DNA of 64,000 nt from Chryseobacterium sp. 52 (GTDB lineage Bacteria > Bacteroidota > Bacteroidia > Flavobacteriales > Weeksellaceae), in contig NZ_PEEX01000001.1 of assembly GCF_002754245.1 (NCBI RefSeq), positions 3,266,001-3,330,000 on the forward strand, in the 5' to 3' direction. Every line of letters begins with the position of its first letter. Position 1 is the stretch's first letter. This document shows positions 19,537-29,245 of this stretch, one piece after another. Below the pieces are notes generated by a model. That model ran no database searches. It had not been told where the DNA came from and was given only the letters and a program-made list of their open reading frames with translations. Made by a program: the position numbers and the translations under genes.

Positions 19537-20112
19537 TTACTTCAAATACTTTGTAATAGCATTATCTGTAGGCTTTGTCGTACTTATGAAGGTATCGATC
19601 AGTTTTCCGTTTTCATCAATCAGGAATTTTGTGAAATTCCATAAGATTGCGGTATTTTTCACTCCGTTTAAGTCTTTTTCTGTTAAATACTTAAAAATAG
19701 GTGCTGTATCATCTCCTTTTACGGAAACTTTAGCTGCTAAAGGGAATGTTACCCCATAATTTTTCTGGCAGAAAGCTCCGATCTCTGTATTGGTTCCAGG
19801 TTCCTGAGCTCCAAAGTTATTGGCCGGAAATCCTACAATGACCAGCTTATCTTTATATTCTTCGTATATTTTCTCCAGATCTGCATACTGCGGTGTAAAT
19901 CCGCATTCTGATGCCGTATTTACAATAAGGATTTTTTTCCCTTTAAAATCTGCAAAGTTGATTTCGCCACCATCAAGGCTTTCAACTTTAAAATCATATA
20001 TTGTTTTTCCCATAAGTTCTTTGGTTTTAGCTTGAGAAATTTCACTTTTCTGATTGATACAACTCTGTAAAAATGCCACAAAAGAAAGCAGCAATAAGAA
20101 AATATTTTTCAT
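19537..20112 (-). CDS. Glutathione peroxidase-type thiol peroxidase, lipoprotein
   Basis: 191 residues from ATG 20112; a longer frame exists upstream but lacks a signal sequence. Signal peptide MKNIFLLLLSFVAFLQSC ends in a lipobox. The peroxidase domain has catalytic Cys in NTASECGFT, Gln in FPANNFGAQEPG and Trp in ILWNFTKFL; the catalytic residue is Cys, not Sec. Such bacterial enzymes usually take electrons from thioredoxin to reduce peroxides. Likely lipid-anchored in the periplasm. It is preceded by a gene pair on the same strand (76-bp gap). Confidence 0.9.
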   Translation of the reverse strand: MKNIFLLLLSFVAFLQSCINQKSEISQAKTKELMGKTIYDFKVESLDGGEINFADFKGKKILIVNTASECGFTPQYADLEKIYEEYKDKLVIVGFPANNFGAQEPGTNTEIGAFCQKNYGVTFPLAAKVSVKGDDTAPIFKYLTEKDLNGVKNTAILWNFTKFLIDENGKLIDTFISTTKPTDNAITKYLK

Positions 20113-20188
20113 TATTATAAATTTTGTTGGGCATTTGCCGCAGTTATTTTTTACTGAATATAAAGCCAGGCTTATGTATTTTCTTGAA

Positions 20189-20851
20189 TTAGAATCTAAA
20201 TGTATTTGCGGGAAATACTTTATTGACATCTATTCTGTTTAATATCATCACGAAATCTCCATCTTTTTTAGAACTTGAAGATTCAATTTTAAAAGGCATA
20301 AAAAGGTTTCCCACTTTTTTATAATCAGCATATACCAGAGTCTCGTCTTTTTTAATCTCTTTTAAAAGCATGTAAGTCTTTACATCAAAATAATACACGT
20401 TTTTATTGACATTCTTGGTAAGTTCCACTTTGTGACAGTAGATCTCACCTACTTTTTCTTTTCCCAGATATTTGGCATCAAAACCTTTGTTTTCCCAGTC
20501 AATAAAGTCATTATCAAAACTTTCCGGCACATAATCTGTATAATCCTGAAGTTTATTGGCTGCATAATTCATTGCATATGCTTTGTTTCCGTCATAGCCT
20601 TCTATCGCCGTTTCTTTCCCATTGATGCTGATCACCGTTTTGGTTAGATTGGGACGCTGCTGGTAAATTTTAATAGGATATTCATCTTTGATTCCCAGGA
20701 TTACTTTTCCCTGCAACAAGACTGAATTCAGAAGTTTCCAATTCGTTAAGCCTCCGGACAGTTCTATATTTTTATCTATAATTTCCTTTGCAGTCTGAGA
20801 ATACAGTGAAGTGGTAAGTATTAAAAGGACTAAGTATATTATTTTTTTCAT
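20189..20851 (-). CDS. LolA-like outer-membrane lipoprotein-sorting-type protein
   Basis: 220 residues with signal peptide MKKIIYLVLLILTTSLYSQ. The body starts TAKEIIDKNIELSGG, typical of LolA/LppX-like half-barrels, and alternates hydrophobic strands (YCHKVELTKN, NVYYFDVKTYMLLKE, LVYADYKKVGNLFMPFKIE). Members bind lipid or lipoprotein in the periplasm; whether this one is a real lipoprotein chaperone is unknown. Its ATG overlaps the upstream stop by 4 bp (ATGA), so it is translationally coupled. Confidence 0.75.
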   Translation of the reverse strand: MKKIIYLVLLILTTSLYSQTAKEIIDKNIELSGGLTNWKLLNSVLLQGKVILGIKDEYPIKIYQQRPNLTKTVISINGKETAIEGYDGNKAYAMNYAANKLQDYTDYVPESFDNDFIDWENKGFDAKYLGKEKVGEIYCHKVELTKNVNKNVYYFDVKTYMLLKEIKKDETLVYADYKKVGNLFMPFKIESSSSKKDGDFVMILNRIDVNKVFPANTFRF

Positions 20852-21243
20852 TTATTTCTTTTAAAATAATGGTCTAAAGAAGGTCTAAAAACAAATTTTA
20901 ATTCATTCTGTTGCTTTTTGGGGATCAGATTTCCATTTACGTAAGTGAAAACCGATCCCAGATCTTCTTTAAAATCTAATGGTTTTGCAAGATATACTAT
21001 TTTATTTTCAAATTTATAATTAATAGGATCTTTTATGCTTCGCTGTTGAGATGGTATGGTTAAATACGATGGATATATTTTATTATTTTTAAATTCCAGC
21101 ACAAGAAATGTATAGATATCGATGGCTCCATTTGTTGTTGCCTGGCAGCTATGACTCATTTGGGCATAGAATTTTTTATTTTCCAAATTCTGACATTTCA
21201 GATTGGAACAGCAAAATAAGACGATTAAAAATAAAATCCTCAT
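20848..21243 (-). CDS. Small secreted protein of unknown function
   Basis: 131 residues. A short signal (MRILFLIVLFCCSNLKC) ends with Cys, possibly a non-canonical lipobox. No known motif. ATGA overlap with the downstream LolA-like gene shows they form an operon. A TATATTTG-type -7 element lies upstream on the minus strand (21271-21264). Confidence 0.6.
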   Translation of the reverse strand: MRILFLIVLFCCSNLKCQNLENKKFYAQMSHSCQATTNGAIDIYTFLVLEFKNNKIYPSYLTIPSQQRSIKDPINYKFENKIVYLAKPLDFKEDLGSVFTYVNGNLIPKKQQNELKFVFRPSLDHYFKRNK

Positions 21244-21334
21244 GTATAGCGTATATATTCATTCAAATATAAGATCAATCGGGCAAAAAAACAAAAGCGT
21301 TAAGTGGGATTAATGTTTTTTTCCTGATCTATTT

Positions 21335-22057
21335 TTAAATTAATTTCCGCGCTTTCTCCAGATCTTCCGGCGTATCGATTCCTACTCCGATAAAGTTGGT
21401 TTCTATTAATTTAATTTTCATTCCATATTCCAGATAACGGATGCATTCTATCTTTTCTGATATTTCCAGTGGTTTCATTTCCAGTTTTGAGAACTGTAAC
21501 AGGGCATGTTTTCTGAAAGCGTACACCCCAATATGCTTAAAATAGTCTACATCATAAGAAATTTCCCTATGGAAAGGAATAGCCGAACGGCTGAAATAAA
21601 GGGCAAAACCGTTGTTATCGGTGATTACTTTTACATTATTCGGGTTTTCTATTTCCTCTTTGTCTGTCAGTTTTATTTTTAATGAGGCCAGTGAAATTTC
21701 CTGATTATCATCTTCTCTGAAAACGCCGATCAGTTGTTTTAAAGGTTCTAATTTAAGAAAAGGTTCATCTCCCTGAACATTGATCACAATATCACAGTCG
21801 ATGTTCTGTACAGCTTCAGCAATACGGTCGCTTCCCGTTTCATGCTGACCTGTCATTACCGCTTTTCCTCCGTTTTTCACAATTTCGTCAAAAATAATTT
21901 CTGAATCTGTGGCCACAAATACTTCATCAAATAGGCCTGTTTCTAAAACGTTTTGGTAAGTGGTGGTAATCACTGTTTTTTCACCTAACATCTGCATCAG
22001 CTTTGCTGGAAAACGGCTTGCTTCGTAACGCGCAGGAATGACAGCTATGATTTTCAT
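21335..22057 (-). CDS. kdsB: 3-deoxy-manno-octulosonate cytidylyltransferase
   Basis: 240 residues. N-terminal nucleotide-binding signature [25 protein letters not shown] in the middle, and [11 protein letters not shown] identify KdsB, which couples CMP to KDO for lipopolysaccharide inner core. Cytoplasmic, needs Mg2+. Length is normal. No other LPS gene is adjacent; downstream is the LolA-like pair, upstream the decayed genes. Confidence 0.95.
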   Translation of the reverse strand: MKIIAVIPARYEASRFPAKLMQMLGEKTVITTTYQNVLETGLFDEVFVATDSEIIFDEIVKNGGKAVMTGQHETGSDRIAEAVQNIDCDIVINVQGDEPFLKLEPLKQLIGVFREDDNQEISLASLKIKLTDKEEIENPNNVKVITDNNGFALYFSRSAIPFHREISYDVDYFKHIGVYAFRKHALLQFSKLEMKPLEISEKIECIRYLEYGMKIKLIETNFIGVGIDTPEDLEKARKLI

Positions 22058-22225
22058 TATTATTAAAGTTATAAGTTACAAGTCTCCATCATTCTAGTAT
22101 CATTAAGTTTTTAAAGCAAAACCAATACTTATGATTATTTTTATCAAAAGTAATGAAAACATTTTTATTCATAAACACAAACCAGCCCTGTATTGCATTC
22201 TTTTTACAACAATTCCAGATCTATA

Positions 22226-22510
22226 TTATTTTATGTCGATCTGTATTCCTATTCCGTAAAATTTTTGGTTAGCCATTGGATAACCAGTAAAATATATCTT
22301 TTTCCCAGAAGTTTCCAGAAGTTTAAGTTTTGAAAAAAGGCTCCAATAATTCACCAGTACAGCAACTCCAATTCCTACTCCTTCACCCGTTACAACATCT
22401 CCACTCCAGTGCCTATTATTTGCGACTCTCATCACAGCTGTAATTACTGCAAACAAATACCCTGAAGAGGCATACCAGATATTAGAATCTTTATACTTTA
22501 AACATTTATT
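22226..22510 (-). pseudogene. PAP2 phosphatase remnant (C-terminal part)
   Basis: The frame opens after a TAG at 22513-22511 with no start codon near and reads DSNIWYASSGYLFAVITAV, then RVANNRHWSGDVVTG. The latter is the PAP2 motif III pattern (Arg-x5-His-x3-Asp). The N-terminal half with KX6RP and the SGH motif is missing. So this is a truncated type-2 phosphatidic acid phosphatase gene, probably dead. Confidence 0.7.
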
Positions 22511-22557
22511 CTAAAGAAAAAAAACATTTTATGGGTTTATTTAATTAATATACTTCA

Positions 22558-23115
22558 CTAAAAAAAAATCCCGTAAATCCATGAGACGTACAAAAAAGAG
22601 TAAAAAAATCCAAAAGCGAGACTTTTGAACAGATCTCCTTTACATTTTTTTGAATTTTTAAAGACCAGACGTAAAGCTCTGAAAAAAATCCAATACAACA
22701 TTGCTGTAAGAAATAAAACTGCCGCCCAAAAAAAAACGCCCAGAAAATATAACAGAAAAACAAGAACTATAGAAAATAATGGACACAATAATTCCTCCAA
22801 TTCCGTCTCCTAATGCCGGACCATCAAAATCAAGACTCCCAATTTCAGGCGTTTTATCAGCATATTTTTTGACTCTTTCTTTGGTTAAAATAGGTCCTAT
22901 ATTATCTTTTAATTTTAAACCATAATATAATCCGAGACTAATGAACAGAAAAAAGCAATGGCTAAAATTGAAGTTGATACAATAGAATTCTGGAATAAAG
23001 ATCTATGAGAATCTACTCCTGAAAGCCAAACACTTACAATGACTAAAATGATAATTCCTAGTGTTGAATAGCTTAATAGTTTGGTTTCGAGAAATGATTT
23101 TCCGGGAAGCTTCAT
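22558..23115 (-). pseudogene. Frameshifted membrane protein gene
   Basis: Three reading frames join into one protein: MKLPGKSFLETKLLSYSTLG... to about 22950, then a second frame (LGLYYGLKLKDN, SLDFDGPALGDGIGG) to about 22800, then a third (AMLYWIFFRALRLVFKNSKK) ending at 22558. The first shift lies near an A6 run at about 22950, the second near 22800. The product would have about four TM helices; family not recognised. Two shifts in 560 bp argue for real decay rather than one base-call error. Confidence 0.65.
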
Positions 23116-23146
23116 TCATTATTTAATTTAATTCTATCATAAAAAC

Positions 23147-23222
23147 GCTTCGACTGCGCTCAGCGTGACATCGTACACCCAATAGTTCATATTAGAAATG
23201 TCATGCTGACCGCAGTCGAAGC
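23147..23222. repeat. Dispersed inverted repeat, copy 2
   Basis: 24-bp arms (23147-23170 and 23199-23222) with two mismatches and a 28-nt loop; arm core GCTTCGACTGCGCTCAGC is closely related to copy 1 at 19442-19514. Located between the decayed membrane gene and the aminotransferase stop. Confidence 0.8.
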
Positions 23223-23237
23223 ATTTATTTTTTTAAA

Positions 23238-24491
23238 TTATTTAAGAGCAGTCAATGCATTTTCCAGTTTTGGAAGCATTACTTTGATCTCGTCAACGGC
23301 TAAACCTCCAACAGAAGCACGGAACCAAGGTTCAGATTTTGCTTCTCCGAAAGCAGAGAATGGAACCAGAGCAACTCCGGCATCATTAATTAAGTAGAAA
23401 ACCAAATCAGAAGAATCTTTAATCACAGATCCGTCCGGTTTTGTTTTTCCAATATAATCCAGTCTGATGGTAAGGTATAATGCTCCCATCGGCTCAATGC
23501 TTTCTACAGCTAATCCTTTTCCTTTTAAATCCTGGATTCCGCCATGAAGAGCTTTCAGGCTTTCTTCCAGTTTCCCTTTAAAATCTTCAACGAAAACATT
23601 TACATTGTCAGGGTTTTCATAGAATTTTGCAGTAGCTTCCTGTTCAGGCTTTGGTGCCCAGGCTCCTACATGCGTAAGAAGCGCTTTCATTTTATCAAGA
23701 ATGTGCGCCGGACCGAATCCCCAACCTACACGTACACCTGTTGCAGCAAGGCATTTAGAGATCCCGTCGATATAAATAGTATATTCTTTCAGTTCAGGGA
23801 AAAGAGAAACCGGATCTACATGCTCTGCCCCAAAAGTAAGGTTAGAATAGATCTGGTCATACATCAGGTACAATGGTTTTTCATCTTCCCCTCTTTTTTT
23901 ATTTTCTTCTAAAACCAATTCGCAGATATCTGAAAGCTGCCCTCTGGTAAACATTGTTCCGGTAGGGTTCAGCGGAGAACACAGCGCTAACAGAACTGCA
24001 CCGCCTAAATGGGGTCTCAGATCATCTGCTGTCGGAAGGAAATTGTTTTCAGGAGTTGTTTTTACTTCTACAGCATCTGCGGAAGTAAGGTAAGCGTAAT
24101 GGTTATTGTTCCATGATGGTGTAGGATATACTACTTTGTCCCCTTCATCCACAATAGTTTTATAAACCGCATAGATCAAAGGTCTTGATCCTGCAGTAAT
24201 TAAAATATCATTAGGTGAATAATCCAGGTTCCATCTGTTTTTTAAGTCTTTGGAAACTTCTTTTCGTAAAGATAAAAGCCCGTTGGCCGGCGGATAATTT
24301 GTCAGGTTATTCTGATATGCCTTCTGAATCTCTTCCTTCAGCAATGCCGGAATAGGATAGAGATTAGAATTCAGGTCACCAATAGTAAGATTGGCTATCT
24401 CTGCTCCTTTCGCTTTTAAATCATTTACTTCATTACCAATTTTTACAATTTCGGAACCAATCAGGTTCGCCGCTAATTTTGAAACTTTCAC
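23238..24491 (-). CDS. Class I PLP-dependent aminotransferase
   Basis: 417 residues, fold-type I. Features: LTNYPPANGLLSLRKEVS near 65-82, CSPLNPTGTM, the aspartate motif LMYDQIYSNL, and the Schiff-base lysine in IDGISKCLAATGVRVGW. It belongs with aspartate/aromatic-type aminotransferases; the amino acid specificity cannot be read. It is the third gene of an operon with a lipoprotein and a phosphohexomutase (gaps of 20 bp each). Confidence 0.85.
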   Translation of the reverse strand: MKVSKLAANLIGSEIVKIGNEVNDLKAKGAEIANLTIGDLNSNLYPIPALLKEEIQKAYQNNLTNYPPANGLLSLRKEVSKDLKNRWNLDYSPNDILITAGSRPLIYAVYKTIVDEGDKVVYPTPSWNNNHYAYLTSADAVEVKTTPENNFLPTADDLRPHLGGAVLLALCSPLNPTGTMFTRGQLSDICELVLEENKKRGEDEKPLYLMYDQIYSNLTFGAEHVDPVSLFPELKEYTIYIDGISKCLAATGVRVGWGFGPAHILDKMKALLTHVGAWAPKPEQEATAKFYENPDNVNVFVEDFKGKLEESLKALHGGIQDLKGKGLAVESIEPMGALYLTIRLDYIGKTKPDGSVIKDSSDLVFYLINDAGVALVPFSAFGEAKSEPWFRASVGGLAVDEIKVMLPKLENALTALK

Positions 24492-24511
24492 TTTATTTTT
24501 ATTTAAATTTA

Positions 24512-25420
24512 CTAATAATTACTTTCAACATTCATTTTCTCACGTATCTGATCGACAGGCATTTGAGATTCGAAAAGACTTAACAATTCCTTTGCTCTTT
24601 TTGCGGTATAGGAATTGGGATATGTATTGATTATCCTATTGAATTCTTTTCTGTTTTCTTCATATAATTTTCCGTCTGAACTTTCATAGGTAGGCGTATT
24701 ATCCATCCCATAAAGATAATCATACAGATAATTGTTGTAATCTTTCTTCACTATTTTCAGCAAAGGGCTTTTAGGGTATTTATTGATGAATTTTTCCCAG
24801 AATATCAGTCTGTTCCCTAATTCTTCCCAGCTAATAATCAGCCCGGCATCTGCAGCATAGTTATCTTCCGCTTCTACTGCATTCTGTGCAATATACGCAT
24901 TGTAATCCGGGGTAACTTTATTTTTGAAGAGAGAATAATAGTAATCAGGCACCGACGATATCTCTGTCATCCCTTCTCCTACTTCCCTAAATTCAAGTCC
25001 TGCTTTTTTAAACTCAACAGAGAGTTTTTTAATGTTTTCCGGAAACTTGTAGCTTTCAGTCCCGGAATCATAATAGTTAACATATTTATCCAGAATATCT
25101 GTATGCAGCCTGCTAAGGCCTTCTATATACTTGCTTCTTACCTGAACGTAATCTTCGTATATCTTATTATTCTGCTCCGGAGTGGCAGCAGCTATTTCTT
25201 TTTCTGCTTTTGATTTGTAAAACCCAAGCGCTGCCATGTAATCTTCTGTCTTATTCTTTTCAGAATACACCGTATCAATGGGTTTATGCAAGTCTTCTTT
25301 TACCTCTGTTTTAGCAATAGAATCATTTTCTGTTTTGCTGACAGTTGTTTCAGAAGCTTCTTTTTTACAGGAAAAAACCAATACCGAAAGCATGCAAACC
25401 GCTAAACTCTTTCTTATCAT
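24512..25420 (-). CDS. Lipoprotein of unknown function
   Basis: 302 residues, lipobox MLSVLVFSC with Cys at 18, then a low-complexity Ser/Thr/Lys/Glu linker to about residue 55. The rest is helical, with tandem segments of TPR-like spacing (WEKFINKYPKSPLLKIVKKDY, FNRIINTYPNSYTAKRAKEL). Flavobacterial hypothetical lipoprotein. 20 bp from both neighbours, so it is transcribed with the phosphohexomutase and the aminotransferase. Confidence 0.7.
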   Translation of the reverse strand: MIRKSLAVCMLSVLVFSCKKEASETTVSKTENDSIAKTEVKEDLHKPIDTVYSEKNKTEDYMAALGFYKSKAEKEIAAATPEQNNKIYEDYVQVRSKYIEGLSRLHTDILDKYVNYYDSGTESYKFPENIKKLSVEFKKAGLEFREVGEGMTEISSVPDYYYSLFKNKVTPDYNAYIAQNAVEAEDNYAADAGLIISWEELGNRLIFWEKFINKYPKSPLLKIVKKDYNNYLYDYLYGMDNTPTYESSDGKLYEENRKEFNRIINTYPNSYTAKRAKELLSLFESQMPVDQIREKMNVESNY

Positions 25421-25440
25421 CTGCTATACGTTCGTAAAGA

Positions 25441-27156
25441 TTAATCTAATTTCAAGTCTTTCCTTACTTCTTCTATTTTCGCTTCTAATGATTTTAATTT
25501 TTCTGTAAAATCGGCTTCAGAGGTAATGGTATCTTTTACAGAAATATAAAATTTAATTTTTGGTTCTGTTCCTGAAGGTCTTACACAAACTTTGGTTCCG
25601 TCCTGGGTATAGTAAATCAGTACATTTGATTTCGGAATCTCGTTCATCACTTTTGTTTCATTTTTTGAAACGGTGAAGCTGGTCTGCTCTTTAAAGTCCT
25701 TCACTTCTTCTACTGATGATCCTGCCAGTTCTTTTGGTGGATTTTCGCGGAAGTTTTTCATCATATTCTGGATTTCTTCTGCACCTTCTTTGCCTTTTCT
25801 GACAATATTTACCAGTCCTTCATAATACATTCCCAGATCTTCATAAATCTCAATCATATACTGGTACATTGTTTTCCCGTTCGCTTTGCACCATGCTGCA
25901 ATTTCGCAGGCTACAAGAATACTTCCACATGAATCTTTATCACGGACAAAATCTCCGGTCATAAAACCAAAACTTTCTTCACCTCCGCAGATAAATTTTT
26001 CTTTCCCTTCAGCTTCGCGGATCATTTTACCAATCCACTTGAATCCGGTAAGTCCCACTTTGCAATCCACGCCGAATTTCTCTGCAATATCAAAGAAAAT
26101 ATCTGAAGTTACAATCGTAGAACCGATGAATTCTTTTCCTGTGATTCTCCCCTGTTTTTTCCATTCATTTAAAATGTAGTAGGTAAGAATTGTATTGGTC
26201 TGATTACCATTCAGAAGCTGCATTTCGCCATCAAGATTTCTTACGGCAATTCCCAGTCTGTCACCGTCCGGATCTGTTCCGATAACGATATCTGCATTGG
26301 TAATTCTTGCCAGATCCATAGCCATTTCCAGGGCTGCCGGTTCTTCCGGATTCGGAGATTCTACGGTGGTGAAATTACCACTTGGAATCATCTGTTCTTT
26401 TACCAGATCTACTTTTTTGAAGCCTGCTTTTTCCAAAGCCTGTGGAATGGTGGTATATGTTGTTCCATGGATGGAAGTGAAAACAATATTTAGATTTTCT
26501 TTACCTACATTCTGATAAGTGGAGTTTTCAATACAGGTATCAATATAAACGGCATCCTGCTCTTCTCCGATCCACTCAATCAGGTCGTCATTTCCGTTGA
26601 ATTTAATTTCATCAAATTTCACGGAATACACTTCATTGATAATGGCTTCATCATGAGGCGGAACAATCTGCGCCCCGTCATTCCAGTATACTTTATAACC
26701 GTTGTATTCAGGGGGATTGTGAGATGCTGTCAATACAATACCTCCGTTGCATTTTTTGTCTCTCACTGTAAAAGACAATTCAGGAGTTGGTCTGTGGTCT
26801 TTGAAAAGCAGAACTTTAATTCCGTTTGCCGTTAAGACATCAGCAACAAGTTTCCCAAATTCTTTTGAGTTATGGCGCACATCATAAGCAATCGCCACTT
26901 TGATTTCCTCTCCTTTAAACTGCTGAAGCATATAATTGGCCAATCCCTGTGTAGCCTGTCCCAATGTATATTTATTCAGGCGGTTGGTTCCTACTCCCAT
27001 AATACCTCTCATTCCTCCTGTTCCGAATTCAAGTTCTCTGTAGAAAGAGTCTTCCAGATCCGGGGAGTTACTGTCGATCAAAGTTTGTACAGTGTCTCTT
27101 GTTTCTTTATCGAAGGTATCACTTAGCCAAAGTTTCGCTTTTTCTAATGTTGTCAT
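25441..27156 (-). CDS. Phosphoglucomutase/phosphomannomutase (alpha-D-phosphohexomutase)
   Basis: 571 residues from ATG 27156 (MTTLEKAKLWLSD); 16 more residues upstream are non-family. Phosphoserine loop TASHNPPEYNGYK, metal loop GTDPDGDRLG, sugar-binding GGEESFGFM and phosphate-binding RPSGTEPKIKFY are all intact. Interconverts hexose 1- and 6-phosphates, feeding glycan and storage polysaccharide synthesis. The length fits the long PGM2-like group. First gene of the pgm-lipoprotein-aminotransferase operon. Confidence 0.92.
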   Translation of the reverse strand: MTTLEKAKLWLSDTFDKETRDTVQTLIDSNSPDLEDSFYRELEFGTGGMRGIMGVGTNRLNKYTLGQATQGLANYMLQQFKGEEIKVAIAYDVRHNSKEFGKLVADVLTANGIKVLLFKDHRPTPELSFTVRDKKCNGGIVLTASHNPPEYNGYKVYWNDGAQIVPPHDEAIINEVYSVKFDEIKFNGNDDLIEWIGEEQDAVYIDTCIENSTYQNVGKENLNIVFTSIHGTTYTTIPQALEKAGFKKVDLVKEQMIPSGNFTTVESPNPEEPAALEMAMDLARITNADIVIGTDPDGDRLGIAVRNLDGEMQLLNGNQTNTILTYYILNEWKKQGRITGKEFIGSTIVTSDIFFDIAEKFGVDCKVGLTGFKWIGKMIREAEGKEKFICGGEESFGFMTGDFVRDKDSCGSILVACEIAAWCKANGKTMYQYMIEIYEDLGMYYEGLVNIVRKGKEGAEEIQNMMKNFRENPPKELAGSSVEEVKDFKEQTSFTVSKNETKVMNEIPKSNVLIYYTQDGTKVCVRPSGTEPKIKFYISVKDTITSEADFTEKLKSLEAKIEEVRKDLKLD

Positions 27157-27319
27157 ATTTGTATTTAAGTTTGGAAGCCGGAAATATTCAGGTTGGGCAG
27201 ACAAAGAAATTCTAGCCCGTCTTTATGTTTCCTGCTGTTATATTTACTGTTATTTTAAATTTCAGAAGCCAGATTTTGGATCGCAACGTATCACTTCCAT
27301 CCTACTGCATCCTTTTCTA

Positions 27320-28021
27320 TCACTCTAATTTTTTATTCTCCACCTTTGTGGTCTTATCAATTTTAAAAGCACGGATCGGGTTGTTATAATAGATAAATTT
27401 TGCGGTGTTCTGAATATTTCCTTTTAAAGAATCTTTTACATTAACTTCTGCGTAATTTCCGTTTTTAGAATCAATATTCAGGTTTTCTATTTTCCAGTAT
27501 GGAGCAATCAGACTTGCTGTATCTGAGATCTTTATCACTGCATTTTTAGTCAGTCCTAAAAAGTTGGCCCGGCTTTTATTCTGCATGTCTACTTCTGCTC
27601 TTCTTGTGTTCACTGACCCCATAAAAGTAGCATAATTTTTTAAATTAAGCCTAAAATTATCGGTCTTAATTTCACTGGAAATATTCATTTCAGCAGAATC
27701 TGAAATACTTATCTTTTCGGGATTATATTTTGAATAAATAGTTATATTATAAAAGTCAACTCCTTTTGTTTCACGTGATTCAGTAATAAACAATCCGTCT
27801 TCTTTCACTTCAATATCCAGATTATCATATACATTAGGATAGGTTTCAACGCTGACCATATTTTTTTCTCCTCTGGCATAAAATACACGGAATTTCCCTT
27901 TGAGAAAAATATTTTTAAAATTCTCAACAGGAACTTCTTTATTTTCAATATTTCCTTTCGGAGAAACTTTTCCACAGGAAACCACCGCTACAAGCAGGGA
28001 TACGTACAATAGTTTTTTCAT
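27320..28021 (-). CDS. GIN-domain (DUF2807) lipoprotein
   Basis: 233 residues with lipobox VAVVSC (Cys 16). After VPVENFKNIFLKGKFRVFYARGE come short beta-strand repeats (MNISSEIKTDNFRLNLKNYA, AEVDMQNKSRANFLGL), the pattern of the putative auto-transporter adhesin head GIN domain. Probably surface or outer-membrane anchored beta-helix; function unknown. Follows the DUF3667 gene by 7 bp, so the two are co-transcribed. Confidence 0.75.
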   Translation of the reverse strand: MKKLLYVSLLVAVVSCGKVSPKGNIENKEVPVENFKNIFLKGKFRVFYARGEKNMVSVETYPNVYDNLDIEVKEDGLFITESRETKGVDFYNITIYSKYNPEKISISDSAEMNISSEIKTDNFRLNLKNYATFMGSVNTRRAEVDMQNKSRANFLGLTKNAVIKISDTASLIAPYWKIENLNIDSKNGNYAEVNVKDSLKGNIQNTAKFIYYNNPIRAFKIDKTTKVENKKLE

Positions 28022-28028
28022 ATTTAAT

Positions 28029-28757
28029 TTAAAATATTCTATATAAAATCGTAATTATGGCAAGACTTTCTATTCCCATCAAAATATAAAGCAATGATAC
28101 CCTCCACAACAGGCCTGGATTTGAGAATGAGTTTTTAAATGCATTCCAATAGGTAACTGCAGGAAAGACAACGACAAGAATAAATAAAGCGGTGTCTAAA
28201 ACATTGAAAATCCCGGCTACAGGTTTCCACAGACCGATAAGGCTTACCACATCATCAAGCAAAAATAGGATTAAAATTCCTAAAAGGCTTACTGTTCCAA
28301 TGATAAAATGCTCTGCAATATTCAATTTTATTCTTTTAAAAATGAAATAGGCATTAAGCGCAAGCATCGGAATAATAACAAAAAGAATTGTTTTAGAGTA
28401 TTTTGAAAAAAATGTCTCTATTTCTGATGTTTCGGCCAATGCATCTTCGGAAGCAAATTTTTCGTAAAAATGAAGACCTAATACATTGAAACTAAAAAAG
28501 ATTAACAACAGAGATAGAAAATTGTAGTAGCGTATTCTTTTCCCCGAAAGATATTCCATTGCGGTATTCCCGGGTTTAAAAAGAATATCTTTTACCGTAT
28601 CGAAAAATCTATTGTCAATATGCCAGATCGAACCTAAAATGTCACTTTTAATCAAAGAATGCGGGGTAATTCTTGATGTATCTGATTTCTGTCCGCAATG
28701 AGAGCAAAACTCACCGGAGATCTCATGACCGCAATTCAGACAGTTTGTTTTTTTCAT
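28029..28757 (-). CDS. DUF3667 membrane protein with zinc ribbon
   Basis: 242 residues. N-terminal CxxC...CxxC ribbon (CLNCGHEISGEFCSHCGQ), then the family-typical DILGSIWHIDNRFFDTVKDI and LFKPGNTAMEYLSGKRIRYY, then four to five TM helices. Matches DUF3667, an uncharacterised Bacteroidetes inner-membrane family. Probably reads with the GIN lipoprotein gene 7 bp downstream. Confidence 0.88.
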   Translation of the reverse strand: MKKTNCLNCGHEISGEFCSHCGQKSDTSRITPHSLIKSDILGSIWHIDNRFFDTVKDILFKPGNTAMEYLSGKRIRYYNFLSLLLIFFSFNVLGLHFYEKFASEDALAETSEIETFFSKYSKTILFVIIPMLALNAYFIFKRIKLNIAEHFIIGTVSLLGILILFLLDDVVSLIGLWKPVAGIFNVLDTALFILVVVFPAVTYWNAFKNSFSNPGLLWRVSLLYILMGIESLAIITILYRIF

Positions 28758-29245
28758 TGCAAAATCAATACATTATATTTTTCCTTTTTCCTGTACAACC
28801 AGGCTTTAGGATTTCATTCTGTTGATAGATTCCTCAAGTCCTGCTCCTTTTCAGAAAAACAATGAAAGGATAGAAAAGCTTCCTAAAATTAATTTTACAG
28901 ACTTACTTTGCTTTGTGATCCATCTTATCAATTACTATACAAATATAAATAAAAAACGGGTATAGAAAGGGGGTGTAATTATGTTTTATCCTATTTTTCT
29001 TTCATTTTAAAATGGGTCAATTCCATGGGTTTTTATTTCAAATTGAACGTTTTTTTGGTTCCTATTTTTGTGAATTTCGTGAATTTATTGTCTCAAATTA
29101 TCTTACCATCCTTTGACTATTTTTTCATGAAAAAGAGTTGCTATTTTCCATTTTTTACACGAAATAAAACGCCCTAAAAAGCTTAAAGCTAATTAGGGTA
29201 TTTTATTGTTTATTAATATTTTACGGTATTTTACCGAAAGTTATT
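28758..29245. other. 488-bp intergenic region
   Basis: No convincing gene. It holds a minus-strand TATATTTG (28947-28940), a possible promoter for the DUF3667 gene, and an imperfect hairpin 29172-29198 (CCCTAA...TTAGGG with inner AGCT/AGCT) followed by T-rich DNA, probably a terminator for the gene ending at 29246. The middle (28960-29160) is plain AT-rich sequence. Confidence 0.5.

Noticed and set aside
19442..23222. Inverted repeats considered as CRISPR or IS ends
   Set aside because: Not a regular direct-repeat array and no cas or transposase gene nearby.
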